This document shows positions 23,986 to 34,183 of a stretch of 38,320 bases of DNA, piece after piece. The stretch spans positions 1 to 38,320 of the forward strand of contig JNEU01000960.1 in NCBI GenBank assembly GCA_000697475.1, read 5' to 3'. How positions within the stretch are numbered: position 1 is the stretch's first letter; each line of letters opens with the position of its first letter. A program made the position numbers and the translations under genes. This DNA comes from Lichtheimia corymbifera B2541. Taxonomy: Eukaryota; Mucoromycota; Mucoromycetes; Mucorales; Lichtheimiaceae. Below the pieces are notes generated by a model. It was given only the letters and a program-made list of their open reading frames with translations, searched no databases and was not told the DNA's origin.

Positions 23986-25695
23986 TCATGCCGCCGTTTC
24001 ACTTTTTTGTCCTGCACTGAATTTCTCATCTTGAACAAGTCTACCCTGTTTACCATCCTTACTATCTCTACCAAGTGTCCATATTCGAGCCTTGTGTTCA
24101 AATCGTATAGTCTTGGGATCCTTGATTAGAAAGAACTCACCGTCGCACATGACTCCCATGATATTTTTACGCTCGTATCGATTCCTTCTTGCAAAGTCTA
24201 GACACCCACCACCACCATGATGCTTTGAGGATGGCTTTCGAAATACGATATCAAAGGGTGTCTTGAATTGTCCCACGCGACTGACATGTTGCCTTGCATT
24301 CAATAGCTTTTTGATATAGCTGTACATGTTTCCTAGTGCTATCAGTTCCAGTTTACCATCATTGGCAAGTTGTGGTGTCCAGTTTTTTGGATCCGTGCTC
24401 CCACGTCGATTAGCAACCGACTCGAGACCTGTGGTTGCCTCGCTCCACAAATCCACCTCACGGCCCCTGCCCAATCATGTGAGCATCGCCTCTTGTGTAA
24501 AAAGTCAAGGCCTATTACACTCACCAAATATGTGGAATATTTTGAATCACCAAATCAATTGCACTACCATTCAACGTTGGCACATCAGTCCCATTTTCTT
24601 GACATGCACCATGTAGTGGCACTTTTAGTAGCACTTGCTGCCCATCATCATCCACAATCGATTCAATAAAATGATTGATGCGGGGAAACTTGCGCCAAAA
24701 CACCCATTTGCAACTTTCGAGTGTATAGACTAGGATATTCAAAAATCGCTTGTTGGTCCTGTGCTTCTCAAATCCGCTGCCCACATAGCCTTGTACACCT
24801 ATCGACATGTAGTTGCCCATATTTCGAGTCATCACACATTGCTGTTGTTTGTCATCACTGTCCGCTTTACGAACGTGTCCCGATTCATAAGCTTCTAGGG
24901 TCACTTGAAAGACGTCAAGACGTGCTGCATTTGCTTGTTCAAGTCGATCGCATATTAATCGCTCCATTTCATTCAAATTGGCACCCACAACATCATCCTT
25001 TTTGGTTGTCCGACCCCAACCAAGGACTTGACTAAAATCGTTACCAGTGCCAAAGGGTATGCCTATTATTAATAATGTTAGCTTGTTCTGAGTAATATAT
25101 AAAGAGCGACAAGGGTAGACGTGTTGTAATACTTGCATGAAAAAAACACCAAGTCCAAATCAATCCCGTATTCTTCAAGCATATTGACCACACTCATCAC
25201 TGTGCCATCACCACCAGCACTCCATACATGGATATGCCGTGTTTTGACACTGGGGCTAAGAGTACCACTTCCTTCGGGTAACGTAGCTGCAGCATTGGCT
25301 TCCCCTTGTGACATGACATGGCCTCTTTCGTCAACGGTTGCATGAGCCGATGATGAGGGTTGTTGCTTGGCAGTGCGTATGGGAGGTAGCTCATCTTGCT
25401 TTACTTTGCTTTCAATCAAAGCTATCCGCTGCATGCCATCCTGCTGGTCTTTTGGGTCGAGACAATTGTGGATCTCCACTTGAACTTGAGGAAGGCGTCG
25501 TAAACGAAAATGTTGTATTGGTAAATGGATGAGATTACTGCCTTGTCTGTTGCCAGAAAGCGGATTGACAAAAATAAACAAATAAATGCTGGGTCGTCCT
25601 TCATTTTCTGTGTCTTGTAATCGAACGGATGTCTTTAAACGCTTGTTGCTTTGATTACTACTCGTACTAGTATCGCTCAAAGAATGCTCTGCCAT
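23986..25695 (-). CDS. Diacylglycerol kinase (catalytic and accessory domains, no C1 domain)
   Basis: Three exons, 25695-25137, 25062-24525 and 24466-23986, give 525 residues. The catalytic domain begins VNPLSGNRQG (43-52), followed after a low-complexity insert (about 100-150) by WSAGGDGTVMSVV with the ATP-binding GGDGT (161-165), then IPFGTGNDFSQVLGWG (188-203). The accessory domain contains YMSIGVQGYVGSGFE and ends with a basic region. The enzyme phosphorylates diacylglycerol to phosphatidic acid, ending DAG signalling and feeding phospholipid synthesis. No C1 zinc fingers or membrane segments are visible, so membrane contact must be peripheral. Intron 1 begins with GC (T|GCAAGTATT): only that donor recreates the conserved FSCIPFGTGND. 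An in-frame ATG at 25734 could add 13 residues. It lies head-to-head with glutamate dehydrogenase, 1.2 kb away. Confidence 0.92.
25063..25136 (-). other. GC-AG intron in the diacylglycerol kinase gene
   Basis: A 74-nt intron with donor GCAAGT and acceptor AATAG. The codon TGC is split T|GC. The nearby GT four bases later would shift the frame and break the catalytic motif IPFGTGND, so the GC donor is well supported by protein conservation. Confidence 0.85.
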
Positions 25696-26875
25696 TATAA
25701 AAGTGCTTGGAGCGGGGAAAGGAAAGTAAATCAAACCACCTATAGAATGGTGGGGTGATTCAATGTTTGCTTTGATTTACAGGGGTAGTCGTAGATGGCA
25801 GGCTGTCATGAACACAGTTTCATTCAGCCCACGAGGTCGTGGTGGTGGTGGTGCCCATGATGTGATGATGATGATCGCCTTGCTTTTTGCTGTGGACAAA
25901 GCGTAATTCCCGCACACACAAAAGCCAAATAGGGTAATGGATGCATACCCCATTTATAGTACATACACCGATCGTCTGGGGTGGGGATTACAAACAGACT
26001 TTGGTTACCAGCGTGTTGTCAACCAGCAAAAACTCAACACCGCATACCGCATATGTCTTCAAGGGTTCAAAATGCTACGTCAGCCGATGTTTTTTTCAAG
26101 CTAGCGAAAGAACTTTTTTTTCATTGCGGATAAAAATTTAGATTGCTACTTTGAGTATTGGAGTATTTTGCTTCTTTGCCATTTGAGCTATATAGGTAAT
26201 ACCTTGAAGGACGTGTAGATCTATTTAATTATACTACAATGCCGGAACAAGCACATCCATAGATCAAGGTGTAGGTTAATCGCTGATAGATAATGAAGCA
26301 TTGGGCAAGGAACACGTACACTTGGCTGGTTTCGAAAAAAAGTCGGACAGATAACGGGAACAATCGCCAAACCTTGTTTGCAAACGGATCATGCACGTCT
26401 CCGTAAATGGACGAATGGGGTAATTGTAGCTCCCTCGCTTCGGGATACGCTTTTCTCATCCACTTATACCTAACGAAAACTCGATCAAATTAACAAAGTC
26501 AACACACGATATCACGAAAATGAGTGTGGTAATTGTAGCTCAGTTTAGACAATGTGCAGGATGCCCTTTTCGAAGCAATCTACCTGGTTCAATTGGAAAT
26601 TGATTTTCATTTGATGCCCTTGAGAGCTATTAAACTACTGGTAAGCATAGTAAGTAGGTTGAGGTAAACAAAAGCCTTAATGTGCAACTTGTTCCTTTTC
26701 CATTGTCCCAACGCGGGGTACGTGGGGGATAACTGGGACGTCGTGGGAAATTTCGGCTTACGACGGGATATGATTGGGCCGCCTAAGAGTGCCAACCATT
26801 ATTTATATCTAGAGCCACACCTGTCGCGACATTTTTTGTTTCATCTTTTCCCTGTTCCTTTCACCTCTCTCTACC
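25696..26875 (+). promoter_or_regulatory. Divergent promoter region upstream of glutamate dehydrogenase
   Basis: No gene is supported here. The glutamate dehydrogenase side contains a 14-nt direct repeat, GGTAATTGTAGCTC, at 26419-26432 and 26528-26541. It also has GATA-type sites (AGATAA at 26349-26354, GGATAA at 26727-26732), an inverted CCAAT box (GATTGG at 26772-26777), and a TATA-like TTATTTATATC near 26800 about 70 bp before the ATG. GATA sites are the targets of nitrogen regulators such as AreA/NIT2, which fits a glutamate dehydrogenase gene, but such short motifs occur often by chance. Confidence 0.4.
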
Positions 26876-28912
26876 ATGGCTTCCATCTTGCGTCGCGTCT
26901 CCACAAACCCCACTATCCAGGCTGCAGCTCGCCCATCGGCTGCTTACCTCAAGTCGGCTGTTGCCCACCCAAGAACCATTGCCCCCATGTGGCGTTTCAT
27001 GACCACTGGTAATGTGTTATCATTGATTCAAGATGATGATGACATGTTTCTCATACAATCAATCCCTTGTAGCTGCTACTGAAAGCGCTTGTGAGCCCCA
27101 TGAACCTCACTTTTTGGAATCCGTTGAGATGTACTATGACAGAGCTGCCAAGCTCAGCAACGTCTCTGCCGGCACCTTGGGTCACATTCGCGCTGTTGAC
27201 AGCGTCTTGAGTGTCACTTTCCCTATTCAATTGGATGATGGCTCCACTGAAGTCATTAACGGTAATCATCATTATACACGCAATATTTGTGTTTGTGTGT
27301 GACGATCGCTCATTATAATTTCTTCACAGGTTACCGTGCTCAGCACTCCCGTCATCGTCTCCCTGTCAAGGGTGGTATCCGTTATTCCGAAGAAGTCGAT
27401 TTGCAAGAAGTTGAAGGTATATACACACATGCGACTACTGCTCTCTATTGGGAATAAGCAAATTAACGTTAATGATGACGGGGTAATAATTAGCTCTTGC
27501 ATCTCTCATGACCTTCAAGTGTGCTGTTGTCGATGTACCATGTAAGTAAATGGCAAGCTATATTTTGATTGAGAATGGGCGTACTAATATGGTAATGATG
27601 ATCTATTCAGTTGGAGGTGCCAAGGGTGGTATCAAGATCGATCCTAAGCGTTACACACTCGACCAACTCGAGCGCATTACTCGTCGCTTCACTATGGAAC
27701 TCTGCCAAAAGGGCTTCATTGGTCCTGGTGCTGATGTCCCTGCTCCTGATGTTGGTACTGGTCCCCGTGAGATGTCCTGGATCATGGATACCTACCGCCA
27801 ATTCAACCCTACTGATATCAATGCCGCTGGCTGTGTCACTGGTAAGCCTATCTCTCAAGGTGGTGTCCGCGGTCGTACAGAAGCCACTGGTCTTGGTGTC
27901 TACTATGTAAGTGTGTGCTACGCTATAATTACTCGCACGTGGGTTAACATATATGATTATAGGGTATCCGTGAATTCATGAACTACCCTGAAGTTCAAGA
28001 GCGCACTGGTTTGAGCGGCAAGATGAAGGATGCCTCTGTCATTGTCCAAGGTTTCGGTAACGTTGGTTACTATGCTGCCAAGTTCTTCGAAGCCAACGGG
28101 TAAGTCTTAAAAAGTCTGATGGAAGTGGCAATGGTGATATTTATTTTCAATGTGATTTAGTGCCAAGGTTATTGGTGTCGGTGAATACGACTGCTCTATC
28201 TACGATCCTAATGGTCTCGATGTTGAAAAGTTGTTTGCTCATCGCCGTGATGCTGGCAGCTTCCGTGGTTTCTCCAACTCTGCCGAAATCCTCAACACCC
28301 CTACTGAGATCTTGGAGCGTGAGTGTGATATCTTGATCCCTGCCGCTCTTGAACGTCAAATTGGTTTGAAAAACGTTGACAAGATCAAGGCCAAGATTGT
28401 CGGTGAAGGTGCCAACGGTCCCGTTACCCCTGCTGCTCACGAAGCTCTTGAGAAGCGTGGTGTTGTTGTCGTTCCCGACTTGTTGCTCAACGCTGGTGGT
28501 GTCACCGTTTCTTACTTTGAATGGCTCAAGAACTTGTCTCACGTCCGTTTCGGTCGTATGAACAAGAAGTGGGATGAATCCGTTCGCACTAAGCTTTTGA
28601 CCGTTGTCGAAGAGAACGCTGGCCGTACTCTTACTGAAGCTGAGCGACGACAAATTGTTCACGGTGCTGAGGAAGCTGATCTCATCTACTCTGGTTTGGA
28701 AGACACCATGATCAGCGCTTGTGAGGGTATGTATAGCAGTAATTGGGTCTATTATCGTTTATGGATGGCTAATATGGATTTTTGTGTGTGATTTAGAAAC
28801 CCGCCAAACCGCCAACCTCAAGAACGTCGATTACCGTACTGCCGCTTTCATCAACTCCATCCAAAAGATTGCTGCTGTCTACGAAGGTAGCGGTATGCTC
28901 TTCATGTCCTAA
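26876..28912 (+). CDS. Mitochondrial glutamate dehydrogenase, animal-type hexameric
   Basis: Eight exons give 523 residues: 26876-27008, 27073-27261, 27330-27416, 27494-27541, 27611-27906, 27963-28099, 28161-28726 and 28797-28912. All junctions are GT-AG and in phase. The enzyme interconverts glutamate and 2-oxoglutarate plus ammonia with NAD(P). The first 44 codons are basic, hydroxylated and alanine-rich, a likely mitochondrial targeting peptide. Motifs: [22 protein letters not shown] with the catalytic lysine, [23 protein letters not shown], Rossmann loop [20 protein letters not shown], and [19 protein letters not shown]. This is the GLUD1-like subfamily, not the large NAD-GDH or the NADP-GdhA usual in ascomycetes. 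A helical segment of about 33 residues before EADLIYSGL occupies the position of the animal antenna. Start context ACCATGG is strong. A polyA signal AATAAA lies at 28947-28952. Codon use is strongly biased to C/T third bases, suggesting high expression. Confidence 0.96.
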
Positions 28913-28946
28913 ACAAGTCATCCTCTTATCCCCCACCATTGAATAT

Positions 28947-28952
28947 AATAAA
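28947..28952 (+). terminator. Polyadenylation signal of glutamate dehydrogenase
   Basis: AATAAA 35 bases after the stop codon, in an AT-rich context, is the expected position for a cleavage and polyadenylation signal. Confidence 0.6.
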
Positions 28953-28959
28953 CGAATGA

Positions 28960-30181
28960 TGTCCTATTTGCCATATAGAAAATCCAATAGTCAAAATGAG
29001 TTTAGTTTGTCGGGTTGATTGATTGTATGCATAAAATGCAAACTGCATGACAGCCAATATCAAGCTTGATTATAGATTACTATGATGATGCCTACTTTTA
29101 GCCATTTGAATGGCAAACCACTTTGGCCAATGTTTGGTATTTACCAATGGGCAGGAATTATTGGGTACTTGCAATAATTTTGCAGGTTACCTACCTATCG
29201 GTGTACCAATATGATCACTATAATTTCATCGGTGGTGTGCCACTTTTAGACATCTCTATAATCGGTGTGCCAATACCCCACAGCGTTCCCGATATATATC
29301 CCTCCCGGTATTGTCCTCCTTTCAGTATTTCCACAGGGCCAACTACCCGATGCAATGCTACTTTTTATGTCTCTTATATTGTCTGATCCTATGAAATAAA
29401 GCATACATGACTAGAAACGATGCATGATAGACCAACATTTTTGATTTTTTTGAGCATCTAAGCTATTCTTCTCTACATCAAATAAATGGCTGTTGGAGAT
29501 CTGTATTCAAAGATCTTGCCATCAGTGCTTGCCTTATTGGATGCTTGGTTGCAACGTCTGTGCGAACCTCTATTGAAGAAATTAGCAGTTGATTGGTGAG
29601 CTGTTTCCGAGAAAACAGTGATAACGGGCATCGAATCATGGCTTCATTTGCTTCTTTGATCATTCCTATCAATGAGCGCATAGCTACTATTTTTTGGTTT
29701 TCTATCATCGTGGACATATTCCTGTATTATTTCTCTATCAACGTGACCATAATTTCTGCGTTTCTTATTCCTATCAACGAGGACGCATCTTTTATTTTAT
29801 TTTATTTTTCTATCAAACGACAACACAACTCCTATCCTTTGTTTCTATAAACGACATGTCTATAAGCTGATGGATAATGTTGCTTCCCATGTTACACCCG
29901 AGTGATCTCGCACGAGTAATCTGATGCAAAGTATCATCATACACAATGATCGTAGTACACTAGTGACGCTGTTGTTGATCATTCGTATCGGTATGTCGTG
30001 GGGCTGTTGGATGTGATCGGGTTGTATTGCAGTACAAGAGAGCACTTTTGCATGATAATCGATTAGCCAGCCAACGGGTCTCCCTTTTCGAATGCACATT
30101 ATTTTGATCCACAATGAACCAACACCATCCGGGAGTGAAAAGTACTTGTTGACCTCCTAGTACAACCGATCCATATGCAGC
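28960..30181. other. Accessory intergenic DNA with a short periodic repeat
   Basis: No gene is supported. The stretch contains the 35-nt periodic repeat listed separately and short frames on both strands. A minus frame at 29960-30253 includes protein-like strings (VVLGGQQVLFTPGWCWF) that may be another fragment of the decayed module at 30.2-31.4 kb, but I do not recognise it. Confidence 0.45.
29663..29858 (+). repeat. Six degenerate repeats at about 35-nt spacing
   Basis: Six occurrences of a core close to TTTCTATCAACGNGNAC begin near 29663, 29699, 29732, 29767, 29807 and 29841. The intervals are 33-40 nt, separated by T-rich spacers without strong conservation. The period is not a multiple of three, so a coding repeat is unlikely. 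It looks like an eroded minisatellite. Confidence 0.6.
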
Positions 30182-30515
30182 TTGATTACAGAAATTGCGA
30201 TCGGAACACAAGGCTCCAAATGCTGCTGAAAATATGACTCGGATAACATGCAATGGGTGGGGCCATCCTGACTTTATTGTTTTTGGGCAGCATCAGTTCG
30301 CACAGCGGATTAATGTTCTCATTGATTCCCTCAGAGCAGTTTGGTAGAATGCTAATTGGATATGTCGTTTATTTTATATATTATCATATTGTCTACGGTC
30401 ACCGCTTCTGTCACATGGGCTACCTCGTTTAATAGGGGTATCATCAAGGATGTTAATAGTAGTGGTTGTATGTGGGGGAAGGTTATTTCTAACATCAGGG
30501 TAGTAGTAATTGACT
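30182..30515 (+). repeat. R3 repeat, copy 1
   Basis: Direct copy of 35851-36160. Shared blocks include CAAGGCTCCAA followed by TGCTGCTGAAAA, CAGTTTGGTAGAATGCT, and a long stretch ending in TAGTAATTGACTC or close variants. Copies differ by small indels and substitutions. It overlaps the 3' end of the decayed frame at 30352-30873. Confidence 0.85.
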
Positions 30516-30873
30516 CGTTTGATGTATCATGCCGATTGCTGGGAGCTGCAACGATAGATGGTGCTGGTAAACGTTGTTGAATACTAGGATTATTGGTGGG
30601 TGATTTGAGTTACTGTTGTTGTCATGGTGAGCGAGTTGTTGTATCGCAGAATGTTGAGCTTATAGCATGATAAGTGATATTTGAAATTGAACGCACGTGA
30701 TAGTTTTTGTCGTCTTCAATGAAATGCTGATGTTGTTGTTCTTTTTCTTCTTGGGGATTGAACGTCGTGGCCAACCAAAGCTATTGTCGATCCTTCCACA
30801 CAGTGTATTCTGAACGTAAATAATCGGCTGTTTTGTAATACATGTTGGATCCGTCAGCGTAATGTGACCACAT
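30352..30873 (-). pseudogene. Decayed coding frame with three internal stops
   Basis: A single minus-strand frame of 174 codons, from ATG at 30873 to TAG at 30352, is interrupted by only three stops (TAG, TGA, TAA). It otherwise reads like protein: MWSHYADGSNMYYKTADYL, SEYTVWKDRQ, a Gln/Glu-rich stretch, then ITFPH. I do not recognise the family. Its last third is the R3 repeat, and the R2 frame lies just upstream in the same direction, so it is probably part of the same ancestral unit as the HET copies. Confidence 0.4.
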
Positions 30874-31031
30874 CAGTTGCCTTTCCAACGCCCTTCAAGT
30901 CACTTGGAAGCGTGTCACCAGTATGTGTGATAGCCAATCCATATATACGCACTTGCACGCAAAACAAAGACAGCATTGGGAGGATATCCAAAAGGACTTG
31001 TTCTTGGATTGACGTGGATCACCATATTCCC

Positions 31032-31373
31032 TCACATCATCAACCACTTGATTAACATCTTGAGCAGATATCCTTGCGTATGGCCTGGTACTTGAACAGC
31101 TTCTTCACCACAATCATCATCCACATAACTTCCTTGTTGGTCCATGGCGCCATCATCATCGTCCAGAAGTCGTTTACACGTAGTGATTGCACGAGGCTCG
31201 ATATCCACAAGCAAATCAGATAGCGGTACACCTGGTTCCTCGGCTTCAAGATCTCCAATGGGTGTTGTCATTCGACATGAGGACATGGGTTGAAGGTGGT
31301 GGAGATGACAAGACTGAATTGCTGGGCACTGACGATAACACGCGTTGTGCCTGTTCTTATCCAGTTCATGCAA
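31032..31373 (-). CDS. Small hypothetical protein, R2 copy 2
   Basis: An open frame of 113 codons whose nucleotide sequence is repeated, in broken form, downstream of the left HET gene. Blocks CRMTTPIGDLEAEEPGVPL, DLLVDIEPRAITT and LLDDDDGAMDQQGSYVDDD are acidic and conserved between copies. No signal peptide, membrane segment or known domain is visible. It points away from the accessory gene starting near 31488 and shares a spacer of about 115 bp with it. It may be an exon remnant rather than a complete gene: the start MHELDKNRH lies right at the edge of the similarity to the left copy. Confidence 0.35.
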   Translation of the reverse strand: MHELDKNRHNACYRQCPAIQSCHLHHLQPMSSCRMTTPIGDLEAEEPGVPLSDLLVDIEPRAITTCKRLLDDDDGAMDQQGSYVDDDCGEEAVQVPGHTQGYLLKMLIKWLMM

Positions 31374-31487
31374 CAGCAGCGTGTCCGATGTCCGATTCGT
31401 GTATCGTGTATTTCATTGGCTCCCACCGGTCCGCCCATGCTGCGCAGCTTTGCTCTCGTCCTTTTCCTCAAGCTCAAGATCCAATGA

Positions 31488-33848
31488 CATACCCAGGATT
31501 TGAAGGTAAGACGCAGCTATCTGTTACCCGTCTCAGGTTCTGATTACAGTATAGAGCTCAAAGACTACATCACCAAGACCCAGCGACCTAATTTCAAAAG
31601 CTTTGTCGGCACCCGTATTCCCGAAGTCTCAGAATGGTCAATGGATACTGCAATTACCAAGCCAGAGGATCTTCATGGAACCTGGTGGAGACGTTACAAA
31701 CAGGTTTATATGAGTGTCCACAACAAGGATGATGCGAGAAGGTAAGGCAGAACACAAAACAACACGGTTTTTTTAATAACACGTCTTTCATGCACAGTCT
31801 TCAAGCTCCAAAGTATAATCAATTCACTTGGAACGTCATTATGGATACAATGGACAAAATGGTAAGGATTTGACACAATGATATCTATGTATAGTTGCTG
31901 ATGACCCGCCTACAGAGGAAACTACGTGATACGTACGAAACCGGCACGATCACTCTATACACAGCTGCAGCAACTCCAGCAAAAGAACGGGCAATGCGTA
32001 TCTTGAACCGCGGCACTGATGATGCTCTCTCTCTCTCTCTGCCATTGATGACTATGAAGCCACCATCACCACCACTGCTTCAAGCAGCTCCTCCTCGAGC
32101 AATCCAGCCATCAGCAACACCTCGAGTCCAACCATCAGCAATACCTCCAGCATTCATACTACCAGCACCATTGACATGAGCACAAGCATGGATGATAGCA
32201 TGACTAGTGGCACTACAGGGAGCATCAGCTTAAAGACACCCAAAACGACTGAACAAATGCTGTACAACTTTGGTATAAAGAAGGTAAATGAATATGGCTC
32301 TTTAATCCACACGCTCTTACACAGCACATGGTCATAGTTTTGTGGTTCATTGAAGAAGGATGATAAGGAGAATATCGCTGCATTGAAGCAAGATGGCACA
32401 AGCATCAAATGTCGGCTGATAAACTACCAATCAAGCTGCTGAACGAGGAGCGACTATCCCTGGATGACACGGAGATGTTGAAGTAAGAAATGCTCATTAT
32501 GGGTTAACTTTTACCTAACCATGGTATATGCATTCTAGGCTATTGCTATCCAGCGTGGTGAATATTATGGATCGGCCATCTATACGACCATGCGCCAGAT
32601 ACTGTCTCCGAAGCAGATTGATTACCTGGATCAGCATGATATCATTGAAACCTATTGTGGTTTGGAGCTTCCAACTATTGAGATACTGAAGGACATCATT
32701 GAAAACTGGTAAGCTCTTTGATATCATGCAACCAAGTGAATTACATTGCAACACCGAATTTCTGACATGATGCATAGCGAACATGTTGATGCAATACTAG
32801 CACGAGTATACAAGGAGAAGCTGCACTTAGTGGAAAATGGGAAGCGCAAGACAAACATATTCAAGGCCTTGAGCATCCTGGAAATTGTGTAAGTAGCATC
32901 ATGGTGATGTACCTAATATGATCACACGAATCTCACAAATGGATTTGTAGGACAGAGTCTCTTGATTACAAAATACCAGATGACGCATCAGAACTGGCAT
33001 ATTATAGGAGGTTCGCAATGCTGCTTGATGTACTGTATCGAGACACGGATATCAATATGATCGAGTAAGTGGTAAAATGAATTGGAAGGTCAATCATATG
33101 GCTAACTATAAATCTTCGCATAGCGGCGAAAATATATCAGAAGCCACAAGAGATTCGATTGAACACAACCAAGATACCTTTGGATTTGAGGCGGTACACT
33201 CGACAGGACGCAGAATTGATTTGATGATACGACTCGCCGATTCCAATACCGAGCTCTCAGCAAATGAATGGAAGAGTAAGAAGACTAGCCGGCTTATACT
33301 GAAACAACAGAGCAAGAATGTGCGATCGAATTGTGCTATCTTGAACAAGCTGCATATCATGACCCATACTGAAATATCTCAAGTTATGGCTGTTGAATTC
33401 GTTGGTAAGAGAATATGGAGCATCCTGTGATATCCTGTGCCTAAAGCCAAGTCATTCGTAGGATCAGTTGGGTATCTATATTTGCTACAACTCAAAAATG
33501 CCTTGTACGTCCCTAGTGTTCTCTATCGTCTGCACCTGCCAAGCCAAATTGAACACTTGCCTGAATTCTTGAACACGATCAAAGCTTTATTCTTGTGGAA
33601 AGTAAGTAGTACATGTGGCTAGGTTAATAGTGTTGATACATGATATCCTGAATTGCATTACTAGGAATTCGTAGAGTCAATGGTGAAAAAGCTTAGGACT
33701 TGCACACTGCCACAGCAACTTGACAAGGAACTGGGATCTTCTCTGCGATACAAACAACAGCCGGATACCTTTGTCAATACTCCACCTCCATCTAATGTCT
33801 TTCATATCCCCAGCAACCACCGTGAAAAAAAAACGCAAATTGTTTGAT
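31488..33848 (+). pseudogene. Accessory multi-exon gene with PD-(D/E)xK-like motif, frame-broken
   Basis: A chain of exons with good GT-AG junctions. Main blocks: 31532-31741, 31799-31861, 31915-32283, about 32363-32483, about 32538-32709, 32780-32890, 32951-33064, 33122-33402, 33463-33600 and 33665-33847. From 32780 onward every junction is in phase. Exon 33122-33402 carries GRRIDLMIRL, then 15 residues from its Asp to NEWK (E-x-K), then KQQSKNVRSNC: the order D, ExK, Q/K helix of PD-(D/E)xK nucleases, an inference from pattern only. The frame breaks at a (CT)8 tract (32025-32040), at tandem TGA TAA stops near 32358, and near 32540. The first intron would be only about 31 nt, so the start is uncertain. 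A Ser/Thr-rich segment follows the CT tract. I recall similar uncharacterised proteins in Mucorales but cannot name the family. It may be a recent pseudogene, or the breaks may be assembly errors. Confidence 0.6.
32025..32040 (+). repeat. (CT)8 microsatellite at a frame break
   Basis: Eight CT units lie inside an exon. The upstream frame runs through them into a stop at 32177-32179, whereas the downstream Ser/Thr-rich coding frame is reached if the tract were one unit shorter. This is typical of replication slippage. Confidence 0.75.
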
Positions 33849-34183
33849 TGACCCTCTTCCCCACCCTCTTGTTTATGTTATCTATTTTTTTGTATATATG
33901 TATACCATATCTTTGAAATGAGACATACTCTACTGATGCACTGTATGAAACTATGGCTCTCAGACTGCTGGCAAGGGATCAAATAAGATAGTCTTTCCCA
34001 ACATTTATAGATGACCAACAATACTAAAGAGAAACCTTGTCTTTGTGCCGAGATTGGAATAAATCAGATCAAAAAGTGGACTTTATTATGTAAAATAACA
34101 TGCTTGGTACGATAGAGTGAGATGGGAGGCAGACTTTAATACAACCGGAAGGAGTGACAGTAAGCAGCACAATCTCCATGACT
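33849..34183. other. Intergenic, no gene seen
   Basis: Follows the accessory gene. It begins with a T-rich stretch with TTTTTTTGTATATATGTATA, which could be a 3' end region. No frames with motifs. Confidence 0.45.

Noticed and set aside
23178..24101. A 307-codon minus frame covering the kinase start and its upstream region
   Set aside because: Only the part from 23567 to 23340 is coding; the upstream part is a CT-rich leader without stops, and the downstream part reads through intron 1 into the next exon in the wrong frame.
28147..28662. A 171-codon minus frame opposite glutamate dehydrogenase exon 7
   Set aside because: Antisense shadow of a strongly codon-biased conserved exon.
29663..29858. 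CRISPR-like spacing of short repeats
   Set aside because: Eukaryotic context, very degenerate repeats, short T-rich spacers and no cas genes.
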